Positions 38,119 through 45,794 of a stretch of DNA of 64,000 nt are shown in pieces. This stretch comes from Flaviramulus multivorans (GTDB lineage Bacteria; Bacteroidota; Bacteroidia; Flavobacteriales; Flavobacteriaceae). The notes below the pieces were generated by a model, which worked only from the letters and a program-made list of their open reading frames with translations, did no database searches and was not told where the DNA came from. How positions within the stretch are numbered: position 1 is the first letter of the stretch; every line of letters starts with the position of its first letter. The stretch is from positions 289,877-353,876 of the forward strand of contig NZ_JAKKDV010000001.1 of assembly GCF_021728415.1 (NCBI RefSeq), given 5' to 3'. The translations under genes and the position numbers were made by a program.

Positions 38119-39351
38119 TTATTCTTCGAATTCTTCTTTTAAAATTCTAATAACGTCTAAAATGGTTTCCTCTTCAAGGTCTGTTCTTTTTACTAAATCG
38201 TCAACCTCTTGTTCTAAAATACTTTTTGCTGTGTCTAATCCAGCTTTACTGAATTCATCTATAATCCATCCTTCAATTTCATCAGTAAACTCTCTTAACT
38301 CAACATCTTCCTCAGCTCCTTCTCTAAACACATCAATCTCATAGCCTGTTAATTGACCAGCTAAACGAATATTATGTCCACCTCTACCAATAGCTTTACT
38401 TACCTCTTCTGGTTTTAATATAACTTCAGCACGCTTGTTTTCTTCATCAATCTTTAAGGACGTAACTCTTGCTGGACTTAATGCTCTTGTAATATACAAC
38501 TGTAAGTTGTTTGTGTAATTAATTACATCAATATTTTCGTTACCTAATTCGCGTACAATACCGTGAATTCTTGAACCTTTCATACCAACACAAGCTCCTA
38601 CAGGATCAATTCTATCGTCATAAGAATCTACCGCTACTTTTGCTTTTTCACCTGGAATTCTTACTACATTTTTAATAGTTATTAAACCATCAAAAACCTC
38701 TGGTATTTCTTGTTCAAAAAGTTTCTCTAAAAACAATGGTGATGTTCTTGACATGATGATAGTAGGTTTTGCACCTTTTAGCTCTACACTATCTATAACA
38801 CCTCTAACATTATCACCTTTTCTAAAGAAATCAGACGGTATTTGTCTGTCTTTTGGAAGCACAATTTCATTCCCTTCATCATCTAATAAAATAACAGCTC
38901 TATGACGAATATGATGTACTTCAGCCGTATAAATTTCTCCAACTAAATCTTTAAATTGCTTGTAGATTATAGTGTTATCGTGCTCGTGAATTTTAGAAAT
39001 TAGATTTTGGCGTAGTGCTAAAATAGCACGTCTTCCTAAATCTACCAGTTTTACTTCTTCCGATACATCTTCACCAACCTCAAAATCAGGTTCAATTTTA
39101 CGAGCTTCGGATAATGAAATTTCTTGGTTTGGTTCTTCAACTTCTCCATCGGCCACAACAACCCTATTTCTCCATATTTCTAAGTCACCTTTATCAGGGT
39201 TAACAATAATATCAAAATTATCATCATCGCCATATTTCTTTTTTAAGGCGCTTCTAAATACGTCTTCTAAAATAGCCATTAACGTTACTCTGTCAATTAA
39301 CTTATCGTCTTTGAATTCTGAAAAAGATTCAATTAACGCGATATTCTCCAT
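38119..39351 (-). CDS. nusA: Transcription termination/antitermination factor NusA
   Basis: NusA binds RNA polymerase and modulates pausing, termination and antitermination. The 410 residues have an N-terminal polymerase-binding domain (about 1-125), an S1 domain (about 130-200, DNVRGVIDSVELKGAKPTII) and two KH domains (VGMKGSRIHGIVRELGNENI and IGRGGHNIRLAGQLTGYEID). There are no C-terminal acidic repeats of the enteric type, as is normal for this phylum; a short acidic tail follows. It lies 13 bp after rimP and before infB, the conserved rimP-nusA-infB order. Confidence 0.97.
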   Translation of the reverse strand: MENIALIESFSEFKDDKLIDRVTLMAILEDVFRSALKKKYGDDDNFDIIVNPDKGDLEIWRNRVVVADGEVEEPNQEISLSEARKIEPDFEVGEDVSEEVKLVDLGRRAILALRQNLISKIHEHDNTIIYKQFKDLVGEIYTAEVHHIRHRAVILLDDEGNEIVLPKDRQIPSDFFRKGDNVRGVIDSVELKGAKPTIIMSRTSPLFLEKLFEQEIPEVFDGLITIKNVVRIPGEKAKVAVDSYDDRIDPVGACVGMKGSRIHGIVRELGNENIDVINYTNNLQLYITRALSPARVTSLKIDEENKRAEVILKPEEVSKAIGRGGHNIRLAGQLTGYEIDVFREGAEEDVELREFTDEIEGWIIDEFSKAGLDTAKSILEQEVDDLVKRTDLEEETILDVIRILKEEFEE

Positions 39352-39364
39352 AACTCTTCTTGAA

Positions 39365-39826
39365 TTAAAATTTAATCATAACTTTTGCTTCTACAATATC
39401 ATCGAAAGCTATTTTAGCTTCCTTTTTTACAGTTATTTTACCTTTACCTACTGGTTTGGGTTCTCTAACTTTCCACTCTAATGTAATATCATTATCGGTT
39501 GCTTTTGTAAGAACACCTTCTGTTTTACCTGAAGCTGTTTTTACCGCAAGGGTTCTTTTTAAGTTTTTTTTATACTGTCGTTTATTTACTAAAGGCGCAG
39601 TGGCTCCAGCCGACATAACTTCTAGTGAAAAATCTTGTTCTTCTCTATCTAAATTATGCTCTATGGCTCTACTTACAAACATACAATCCTCAACCAGAAC
39701 TCCTTTATCGCCATCAATAATTACCTTGATGCTGTTATCACCTGATACAGTTAAATCAATAAGAAATAAATCTGGTCTTTCTGTTAAAGCGGTTTCAAGT
39801 AATTCTTCTACTTTATTTTTCAACAT
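39365..39826 (-). CDS. rimP: Ribosome maturation factor RimP
   Basis: RimP assists maturation of the 30S subunit. The 153 residues show the N-terminal alpha/beta domain (LFLIDLTVSGDNSIKVIIDG, CMFVSRAIEHNLD, FSLEVMSAGATAPL) and a C-terminal SH3-like domain (VLTKATDNDITLEWKV...KEAKIAFDDIVEAKVMIKF). The usual LEVSSPG motif reads LEVMSAG here. It opens the operon with nusA and infB. A terminator-like hairpin stands between its start codon and a TATATTTG -7 element, so its leader may control read-through into the operon. Confidence 0.93.
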   Translation of the reverse strand: MLKNKVEELLETALTERPDLFLIDLTVSGDNSIKVIIDGDKGVLVEDCMFVSRAIEHNLDREEQDFSLEVMSAGATAPLVNKRQYKKNLKRTLAVKTASGKTEGVLTKATDNDITLEWKVREPKPVGKGKITVKKEAKIAFDDIVEAKVMIKF

Positions 39827-39840
39827 TTTCAGTATAAAAA

Positions 39841-39861
39841 GAGGGGACTTTCCGTCCCCTC
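39841..39861 (-). promoter_or_regulatory. Terminator-like hairpin in the rimP leader (possible attenuator)
   Basis: GAGGGGAC / GTCCCCTC forms a perfect 8-bp GC-rich stem with a 5-base loop. On the minus strand it is followed at once by TTTTTATACTG, 15 bases before the rimP ATG. The next gene upstream is on the plus strand, so there is no minus-strand gene for it to terminate. The structure is seen; the regulatory role is inferred. Confidence 0.6.
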
Positions 39862-39889
39862 ATATCTTTAATTTTGCCTTTCAACGGCG

Positions 39890-39897
39890 CAAATATA
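39890..39897 (-). promoter_or_regulatory. Putative -7 element of the rimP-nusA-infB operon
   Basis: TATATTTG on the minus strand matches TAnnTTTG exactly and would start a transcript about 55 bases before rimP, including the leader hairpin. The -33 box is not clear. Confidence 0.4.
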
Positions 39898-40048
39898 TAA
39901 AGATTTAATTGATTTTTAAAGGATTATTTCATAAATTTAGATACAACTTGCTTATGTAAAAATGAAATGTGCATAGCCAAAATTCAATACTAAAATTGAA
40001 AATTATATTATACACATTACATCTGACATAATTATAAATATAAAACAG

Positions 40049-40873
40049 ATGAAAAAACTACTAGTCCCCACCGATTTTTCCGAACAAGCCGAAAACGCTT
40101 TAAAAGTAGCTGCTCAATTAGCAAAAAAATATGATTGTGAAATTTATTTGCTGCACATATTAGAAATTCCCTTACAGGAAGTAGACCCTATGAGCTCTTA
40201 CAGCAGCTTGCCTGAAGCGGTATTCTTTATGAAGCTCGCGCATCAGAAATTTGAAAAATTAAAAAGTAAAGACTACTTAGAAGGCTTAACTGTTCATGAA
40301 ACGGTTGATTTTCATGAAATATTTAAAGGTGTTTTTCATGTAAGCAAAAAGCATAACATAGATTTGATTGTTATGGGTTCTAATGGTGTAAGCGGTTTGC
40401 GTGAAATGCTTATTGGTAGTAATACCGAAAAAGTGGTTCGCACTTCTGAAACACCTGTTTTGGTTGTTAAAAATGAACACAAGGACTTTAAAGTTAATGA
40501 TTTTGTTTTTGCATCAGACTTTAAAGATGAAAGCAAAAAAACCTATGAAAAAGCAATTAATTTTGCTCAAACTTTGGGGTCTAAAATGCATTTACTTATG
40601 GTAAATACACCTACCAAATTTATTACTACGGGTGAAGCTAAAGAAAGGATAGAAAGTTTTGCTAAATCTTTTAACTTCTCAAATTATAGCGTTAATATTT
40701 ACAATGATATAAGCATCGAAAAAGGTGTGATGAATTTTTCAAAATCTATTCATGCTGACTTGATTGGGATGAGTACTCATGGCAGACAAGGTATTTCGCA
40801 TTTCTTTAATGGTAGCATTAGCGAAGATTTAGTAAATCATGCTAAACGCCCTGTAATTACCTTTAAAATATAG
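40049..40873 (+). CDS. Universal stress protein, tandem Usp domains
   Basis: This 274-residue protein has two Usp folds. The first (about 1-145) begins KKLLVPTDFSEQAENALKVA and ends with the nucleotide-binding pattern DLIVMGSNGVSGLREMLIGS...VVRTSETPVLVV. The second (about 150-274) ends with DLIGMSTHGRQGISHFFNGS and HAKRPVITFK. Both retain the G-x2-G-x9-G-[ST]-like loop, so ATP binding is plausible. Such proteins aid survival under stress by unknown mechanisms. It stands alone, followed by the structured element at 40880. Confidence 0.9.
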   Translation: MKKLLVPTDFSEQAENALKVAAQLAKKYDCEIYLLHILEIPLQEVDPMSSYSSLPEAVFFMKLAHQKFEKLKSKDYLEGLTVHETVDFHEIFKGVFHVSKKHNIDLIVMGSNGVSGLREMLIGSNTEKVVRTSETPVLVVKNEHKDFKVNDFVFASDFKDESKKTYEKAINFAQTLGSKMHLLMVNTPTKFITTGEAKERIESFAKSFNFSNYSVNIYNDISIEKGVMNFSKSIHADLIGMSTHGRQGISHFFNGSISEDLVNHAKRPVITFKI

Positions 40874-40879
40874 GTTTAT

Positions 40880-40970
40880 GCGTTAGCGATTGTAGTGGCA
40901 TCCTTTTTTATTCTGAATTATATCAGAATAAAAAAGATATAACGAAAAGCGCGACCAGAAGGGTAACGCC
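40880..40970 (+). ncRNA. Structured intergenic element, candidate small RNA
   Basis: Directly after the Usp stop there is a compact fold. An outer stem GCGTTA (40880-40885) pairs with TAACGC (40964-40969). Inside is a perfect 13-bp hairpin TTTTTTATTCTGA / TCAGAATAAAAAA (40904-40935, 6-base loop). Between that and the closing strand is the conserved-looking GCGACCAGAAGGG with a small ACC/GGT helix. From memory, very similar sequence (AAAGCGCGACC.GAAGGGTAACGCC) recurs between genes in many flavobacterial genomes. The Rfam Flavo-1 family is one candidate, but I have not verified this. It could also act as the usp terminator. The strand is inferred from the remembered orientation. Confidence 0.55.
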
Positions 40971-40987
40971 ATAGAGAGAAATAAAAA

Positions 40988-41016
40988 AATCCTAATCAAA
41001 ATAAATGATTAGGATT
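40988..41016 (-). terminator. Rho-independent terminator of tRNA-Gln
   Basis: An 11-bp perfect stem AATCCTAATCA / TGATTAGGATT with 7-base loop is followed on the minus strand by a T run, 13 bases after the tRNA 3' end. Confidence 0.85.
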
Positions 41017-41028
41017 TATAATTACTTG

Positions 41029-41101
41029 TTGGCCTACTAGGGCTCGAACCTAGACTCTTCTGGACCAAAACCAGACGTGTTGCCAGTTACACCATAGGCC
41101 A
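41029..41101 (-). tRNA. tRNA-Gln (UUG)
   Basis: The minus strand folds as a canonical 73-nt tRNA. The acceptor stem TGGCCTA / TAGGCCA is 7 bp and the discriminator is A. The anticodon stem TCTGG / CCAGA has loop TTTTGGT, which places anticodon TTG (reads CAA). The T arm contains GGTTCGAGCC. CCA is not encoded. A TTG-N19-TAAATTTG promoter precedes it and a strong terminator follows, so it is a single-tRNA transcription unit. Confidence 0.95.
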
Positions 41102-41118
41102 TTGTGTAATTGAGGGTG

Positions 41119-41148
41119 CAAATTTAGTACAAAGTTTTATTTGTACAA
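41119..41148 (-). promoter_or_regulatory. Putative promoter of tRNA-Gln
   Basis: On the minus strand TTG (41146-41148), 19 bases and TAAATTTG (41119-41126) match the flavobacterial consensus. The predicted start is within about ten bases of the tRNA 5' end. Confidence 0.6.
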
Positions 41149-41197
41149 GTATTTTTTTGAAAAATAATACCGAAAACTTAACGTTTACTTAAAAACA

Positions 41198-41227
41198 TTT
41201 GAAGTAACATATTTATTGTTAAATTCG
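41198..41227 (+). promoter_or_regulatory. Putative promoter of the DUF2723 gene
   Basis: TTTG (41198-41201), 18 bases and TAAATTCG (41220-41227; one base off TAnnTTTG) lie 25 bases before the ATG at 41253. Confidence 0.45.
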
Positions 41228-41252
41228 CCAAAGCAAATAAAGATAGATATAC

Positions 41253-44200
41253 ATGGCAAATTTCAACTTTAAAAAATGGAACACTATTTTAGGTTGGTTC
41301 TCTTTTTTAATAGCGCTTATAACATATAGTTTGACTGTTGAACCTACAGTAAGTTTTTGGGATGCTGGCGAATATATTTTAACCTCATCAAAACTTCAGG
41401 TGGGACATCCTCCTGGTGCTCCTTTATTTCAAATGATGGGTGCTTTTTTCTCGATTTTTACTTTTGGCAATAACGAATTAATTGGTTGGATGATGAACAT
41501 GATGAGTGCAGTATCTAGTGCTTTCACCATTTTATTTATGTTTTGGACCATTACTCTATTGCTTAAAAAAATAGCAGGTAAAAAGAGTGAATTATCAACA
41601 GAAAAAGCTTTAGCTATTTTAGGTAGTGGTTTAGTGGGTAGTTTAGCGTTTGCGTTTACAGATTCTTTCTGGTTTAATGCTGTTGAAACCGAGGTTTATG
41701 CTATGGCAACCTTAATCATGTCTATTTTATTTTGGTTGGGTTTACGCTGGGAACAAGACATGGATAAACCACGCGGTAACCGATGGTTAGTATTAATTGC
41801 TTTTGTTATTGGCCTATCCTTTGGGGTTCATTTTATGGGTTTATTAACCATTCCAGCTATTGGGCTTATTTACTATTTTAAAAACTATAAAACCATTACC
41901 GTTAAAAACTTCATTATTGCCAATGTGGTTTCGGTAGCTGTTTTACTTTTTATCTTTAAATTATTAGCGCCTAACATACTTAAAATATTTAGTGTTTTTG
42001 AAATCTTTTTTGTCAATTCTATTGGGTTACCATTCAACTCGGGTTCAATTATAGCAGGTATTGTTTTAATTGCTCTAATTAATTACGCTTTGCGATTTAC
42101 AAGAAAAAAAGGCTATGTACATATAAACACTGGGATTCTTTGTGTAACGTTTGTAATTATTGGGTTTTCAACGTGGTTAATGCTCCCTATTCGAGCCAAT
42201 GCCGATGTTGTAATTAACGAAAATAACCCATCGAGTGCCAGAGAATTATTAGCTTACTATAATTTAGAGCAATACCCTGAAACACACTTGTTTTATGGGC
42301 CTCAATTTACCGACCAATACGCTTATTTAGATGAAAACAACCCTTATGTTGACGATAAACCTAAATATGAAAAAGATCATACTAAGGGTAAATACGTTAT
42401 AGTAAACGATTACAAAAACGCTAAACAAAATTACAACTCAAAACACGCTTCTATTTTACCTCGGATGTGGAGTGCTGAACATGCTGAAAACTATATGATG
42501 TTTTCTGGTTTTTTAGACTTTAAACTAAAGCCAGAATACCAAATGGAAAACGAATTGCGTTCTGCAGTTTCTGATTTTAAAATGAACGTAGCTGAAGGCA
42601 ATGTTGATTATGAAGATTACAATAACTTTTTAAAGCGTTTTAAAAGCTATATCGATATTGAGAAACCTTCATTAGCAAGCAATATCGTCTATCTATTTGA
42701 GTATCAATTAGGATATATGTATTGGCGCTATTTTATGTGGAATTTTGCTGGAAGACAAGATGATATTCAAGGTAGATATGATAATCATGGAAACTGGATT
42801 ACGGGCATAAAGTTCTTAGACGAATGGCACTTAGGATACTCTCAAGATAATTTACCAAGCGATGTTAAAAACAACAAAGCAAGAAACACCTATTATTTAT
42901 TGCCATTAATTTTAGGGCTTATTGGGTTTTTCTTCTTGTTTAATAAAAACAAAAAACTATTCTGGGTTATGCTGGTGTTTTTCCTGTTTACAGGAATTGC
43001 CATACAAGTATATACCAATGTGCGCCCTTTTGAACCTCGTGAACGTGACTATTCCGTAGTTGGCTCCTTCTATGTATTTGCACTTTGGATTGGTTTTGGG
43101 GTTTATGGTATTTATAATAGACTTATTGAAAACATAAAAAACAATTACAAGTATTTTGCTTATCAAGTAATCTTTCTTGTAATTGGAATAATTCTGTTCT
43201 ATTTATTTAAATATCTATCCACTCTTAAGCCAGATAGTTTCTTAGCTGATTTTCTTAATGCATTATCAAGTGTTAGTTTTTTAATATTTGCTGTGTTTTT
43301 TGTCATCATTGTTATAGATTCTATAACTTTTATAGTTCAAAAAACTACTAAATCAAAAGAAGTTAGAGTTTTAGCAATTGTTCTGGTTTCGTTAATAACC
43401 CCTATTGTTTTAGCAACAAACAATTGGGATGATCATGACAGATCCGGTAAATACACCGCTAATGCCATGGCTAAAATGTACTTAGACTCTTGTGCAGAAA
43501 ACGCGATTTTATTTACTATTGGCGATAACGACACCTTTGCACTTTGGTATGCTCAAGAAATTGAGGGCTATAGAACCGATGTGCGTGTGGTTAATACAAG
43601 TCTTTTTCAAACCGATTGGTACATTGACCAAATGAAGCGTAAAGCTTATGAGAGTGATCCTATACCGTCACAACTTACCCATGATTTATATAAATATGGA
43701 ACTAACGATTACATTATAATTCAACCTGTTATTAACGACACTTTAGAAGTGAAACAGTTTTTAAATTTTGTTGCTAGTGATAATCCTAGAACAAAATATA
43801 AATATGTGTTACAGCAACAAGACATCGATTTGTCGCAAGTAAGAAGTCAAGATTTAAATGCTACTTACATGCCAACTCCTTATTTACGTATCCCTGTAAA
43901 TAAAGAAAATGCTTTAAAATCTGGTATTGTAAAACAAAAAGATGCCGATATAATTGTTCCTTATATTGATATTGAAGTTACTGGTGGTGCCCTATATAAA
44001 AACAGATTGTTAATGTTAGACATTGTAGCCAACAACGAATGGAAGCGCCCGATTTATTTTACTGGCGGAAGTTTTGGCGATGATGATTATATCTGGATGA
44101 AAGACTATCTGCAACTGGATGGTATGTGTTACAAACTGGTGCCAATTAAAACACCCGTTGATAGAGCAAACCCTTTTGATATGGGACGTGTTGATAGCGA

Positions 44201-44774
44201 CTTAATGTATGAAAAAGTAAAGAATTGGGATTGGGGTAATAGTGGAAGTCCCGATATTTATCATGACACCGAAACTCGTAAAAACTCAATTACCTACAGA
44301 GGCAATTTAGCGCGATTAGCAGAACAATTAATCAATGAGGATAAATTAGATAAAGCTGAGGAAATAGCAGATATTGCTATGACCAATATGCCAGTTGAGT
44401 TTTTTGGATATTACACACTTTTAGAACCTTACATTAGCACCTATTATGAGGTAGGCAGTAAAGAAAAAGCACAACGTTTATTTAAAGATGTTGCTAAAAA
44501 ATATCAAGAGAACTTATCTTATTATAGTAGTTTAAAAGTTGATGACCAAGAGCGCTTATTTGAAGAAATTTACACCGATATTCAACGTTATAAAGGGCTT
44601 ATTGATGTGTTAGTTAAATATGATATTGAATTTGCCCAAACTGAAGGGGATATTTTCAATAATTATTTAAGAGCTTTTAAACATTTTTACGGTGATGACG
44701 AACCAGACGATGAAATAAGAACAGATATTGACATTCCTGTTGATAGTGGTTTGCAAATAGACACCATTAACTAA
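41253..44774 (+). CDS. DUF2723 membrane protein, likely protein O-glycosyltransferase
   Basis: This 1,173-residue protein starts with the DUF2723 domain: a membrane anchor (WFSFLIALITYSLTV) and the conserved loop SFWDAGEYILTSSKLQVGHPPG with acidic residues suited to catalysis, as in GT-C glycosyltransferases. About 12 membrane helices span residues 1-720. The soluble C-terminal part (about 730-1173) includes DNDTFALWYAQEIEGYRTDV and a TPR-like region (LDKAEEIADIAMTNMP). The human relative TMEM260 is reported to be a protein O-mannosyltransferase, and Bacteroidota have general periplasmic O-glycosylation. A sugar-transfer role is thus likely but not proven here. A polysaccharide deacetylase follows 12 bp later. 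Confidence 0.85.
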   Translation: MANFNFKKWNTILGWFSFLIALITYSLTVEPTVSFWDAGEYILTSSKLQVGHPPGAPLFQMMGAFFSIFTFGNNELIGWMMNMMSAVSSAFTILFMFWTITLLLKKIAGKKSELSTEKALAILGSGLVGSLAFAFTDSFWFNAVETEVYAMATLIMSILFWLGLRWEQDMDKPRGNRWLVLIAFVIGLSFGVHFMGLLTIPAIGLIYYFKNYKTITVKNFIIANVVSVAVLLFIFKLLAPNILKIFSVFEIFFVNSIGLPFNSGSIIAGIVLIALINYALRFTRKKGYVHINTGILCVTFVIIGFSTWLMLPIRANADVVINENNPSSARELLAYYNLEQYPETHLFYGPQFTDQYAYLDENNPYVDDKPKYEKDHTKGKYVIVNDYKNAKQNYNSKHASILPRMWSAEHAENYMMFSGFLDFKLKPEYQMENELRSAVSDFKMNVAEGNVDYEDYNNFLKRFKSYIDIEKPSLASNIVYLFEYQLGYMYWRYFMWNFAGRQDDIQGRYDNHGNWITGIKFLDEWHLGYSQDNLPSDVKNNKARNTYYLLPLILGLIGFFFLFNKNKKLFWVMLVFFLFTGIAIQVYTNVRPFEPRERDYSVVGSFYVFALWIGFGVYGIYNRLIENIKNNYKYFAYQVIFLVIGIILFYLFKYLSTLKPDSFLADFLNALSSVSFLIFAVFFVIIVIDSITFIVQKTTKSKEVRVLAIVLVSLITPIVLATNNWDDHDRSGKYTANAMAKMYLDSCAENAILFTIGDNDTFALWYAQEIEGYRTDVRVVNTSLFQTDWYIDQMKRKAYESDPIPSQLTHDLYKYGTNDYIIIQPVINDTLEVKQFLNFVASDNPRTKYKYVLQQQDIDLSQVRSQDLNATYMPTPYLRIPVNKENALKSGIVKQKDADIIVPYIDIEVTGGALYKNRLLMLDIVANNEWKRPIYFTGGSFGDDDYIWMKDYLQLDGMCYKLVPIKTPVDRANPFDMGRVDSDLMYEKVKNWDWGNSGSPDIYHDTETRKNSITYRGNLARLAEQLINEDKLDKAEEIADIAMTNMPVEFFGYYTLLEPYISTYYEVGSKEKAQRLFKDVAKKYQENLSYYSSLKVDDQERLFEEIYTDIQRYKGLIDVLVKYDIEFAQTEGDIFNNYLRAFKHFYGDDEPDDEIRTDIDIPVDSGLQIDTIN

Positions 44775-44786
44775 CATGTAAAAGGC

Positions 44787-45431
44787 ATGACCTTTACACC
44801 CATAAAAACACCTCTAGTTGCAAAAAAACTATTCCCAAATTATGTTTGGGATTTACCAACTACTGAAAAGGTTATATATTTAACTTTTGATGATGGCCCA
44901 ACACCAGACATCACCAATTGGACTTTAGATATTTTAAATCAGTATAATGCTAAGGCTACTTTTTTTTGCATTGGAAAAAATATAGAAAAGCATCCTGAAA
45001 TTTTTCAAAAAATATTGAGTGAAGGACATTCTGTTGGAAATCATACTCAAAACCATATCAAAGGCTGGAAAACTAAAAGAAAAGACTATTTAAATAATAT
45101 TGAATTATGTGAGTCTGTTCTTCAAGCCCACAATCCAAAAGCAAATCTCAACACTTTATTTCGAGCACCTTACGGGCAAATTACACCCAAGCAAGGTAAA
45201 GACTTAATCGATCTAGGTTACAAAATTATTATGTGGGATGTTTTGTCATTTGATTGGGATAAAACTGTAACCAAAGAAACATGTTTTAATAATGTAATTT
45301 CAAAGGCAAAACAAGGGAGTATTATTGTGTTTCATGACAGCGTAAAAGCTTCACAGAATATGCAATACGCATTACCAAAGGTGTTAGAATATTTTAGTGA
45401 AAAAGGATTTAGGTTTAATACAATATCTTAA
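44787..45431 (+). CDS. Polysaccharide deacetylase (CE4, NodB fold)
   Basis: This 214-residue protein is a CE4 deacetylase, a metal-dependent enzyme removing N- or O-acetyl groups from glycans such as peptidoglycan or chitin oligomers. Motif 1 is YLTFDDGPTPDIT (catalytic and metal aspartates), motif 2 GHSVGNHTQNH (two metal histidines), motif 3 FRAPYGQITP, and motif 5 IVFHDSVKAS with the late histidine. There is no signal peptide, so its location is uncertain. It lies 12 bp after the DUF2723 gene and probably shares its transcript. It converges on the thioredoxin-like gene with only 13 bp between the stops and no visible terminator. Confidence 0.92.
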   Translation: MTFTPIKTPLVAKKLFPNYVWDLPTTEKVIYLTFDDGPTPDITNWTLDILNQYNAKATFFCIGKNIEKHPEIFQKILSEGHSVGNHTQNHIKGWKTKRKDYLNNIELCESVLQAHNPKANLNTLFRAPYGQITPKQGKDLIDLGYKIIMWDVLSFDWDKTVTKETCFNNVISKAKQGSIIVFHDSVKASQNMQYALPKVLEYFSEKGFRFNTIS

Positions 45432-45444
45432 ACAGCAAAGAAAA

Positions 45445-45741
45445 TTAAACATATTGCTGAACAATACTTATTAGGGTATTAGCGTCTTGCTCACCACTTT
45501 GACGCCATTTCATTTCGCCATCTTTATAAATAATTAAGGTTGGTAAGGTTTTAACTCGTAAAGCTTCCGCTAATTCCTCATTTTTATCTACATCTATCTT
45601 AATTACTTTAGCTTTGTCTCCTAGAGCCGCTGCAACATCTCGCAACACAAGATGCATAGCCTCAGATTGATCATTCCATTCTGTATAAAAGTCTAATAAA
45701 ACAGGAATGTCTACATCTATAAGTTCCCCAAATTTTGACAT
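45445..45741 (-). CDS. Thioredoxin-fold protein lacking the CxxC site
   Basis: This 98-residue protein has the thioredoxin fold (VLLDFYTEWNDQSEAMHLVL, VIKIDVDKNEELAEALRVKT and LPTLIIYKDGEMKWRQSGEQ), including the cis-proline TLPT and the family length. The active site WCGPC is WNDQS, so neither redox cysteine is present and classical disulfide exchange is impossible. It may be a chaperone-like or binding protein. A minus-strand TATATTTG at 45773-45780 is a possible -7 element. The call to the fold is firm; the function is unknown. Confidence 0.88.
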   Translation of the reverse strand: MSKFGELIDVDIPVLLDFYTEWNDQSEAMHLVLRDVAAALGDKAKVIKIDVDKNEELAEALRVKTLPTLIIYKDGEMKWRQSGEQDANTLISIVQQYV

Positions 45742-45794
45742 ATCTTAATGTTTTAGTTCAAACATCCTATTACAAATATAACATTTCCATTGAA

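Noticed and set aside
39456..39908. 150-codon open frame antisense to rimP
   Set aside because: It is fully explained as a shadow of rimP and its leader; no family match and atypical composition.
45432..45444. Terminator between the convergent deacetylase and thioredoxin-like genes
   Set aside because: Only 13 bp separate the stops and no hairpin is present.
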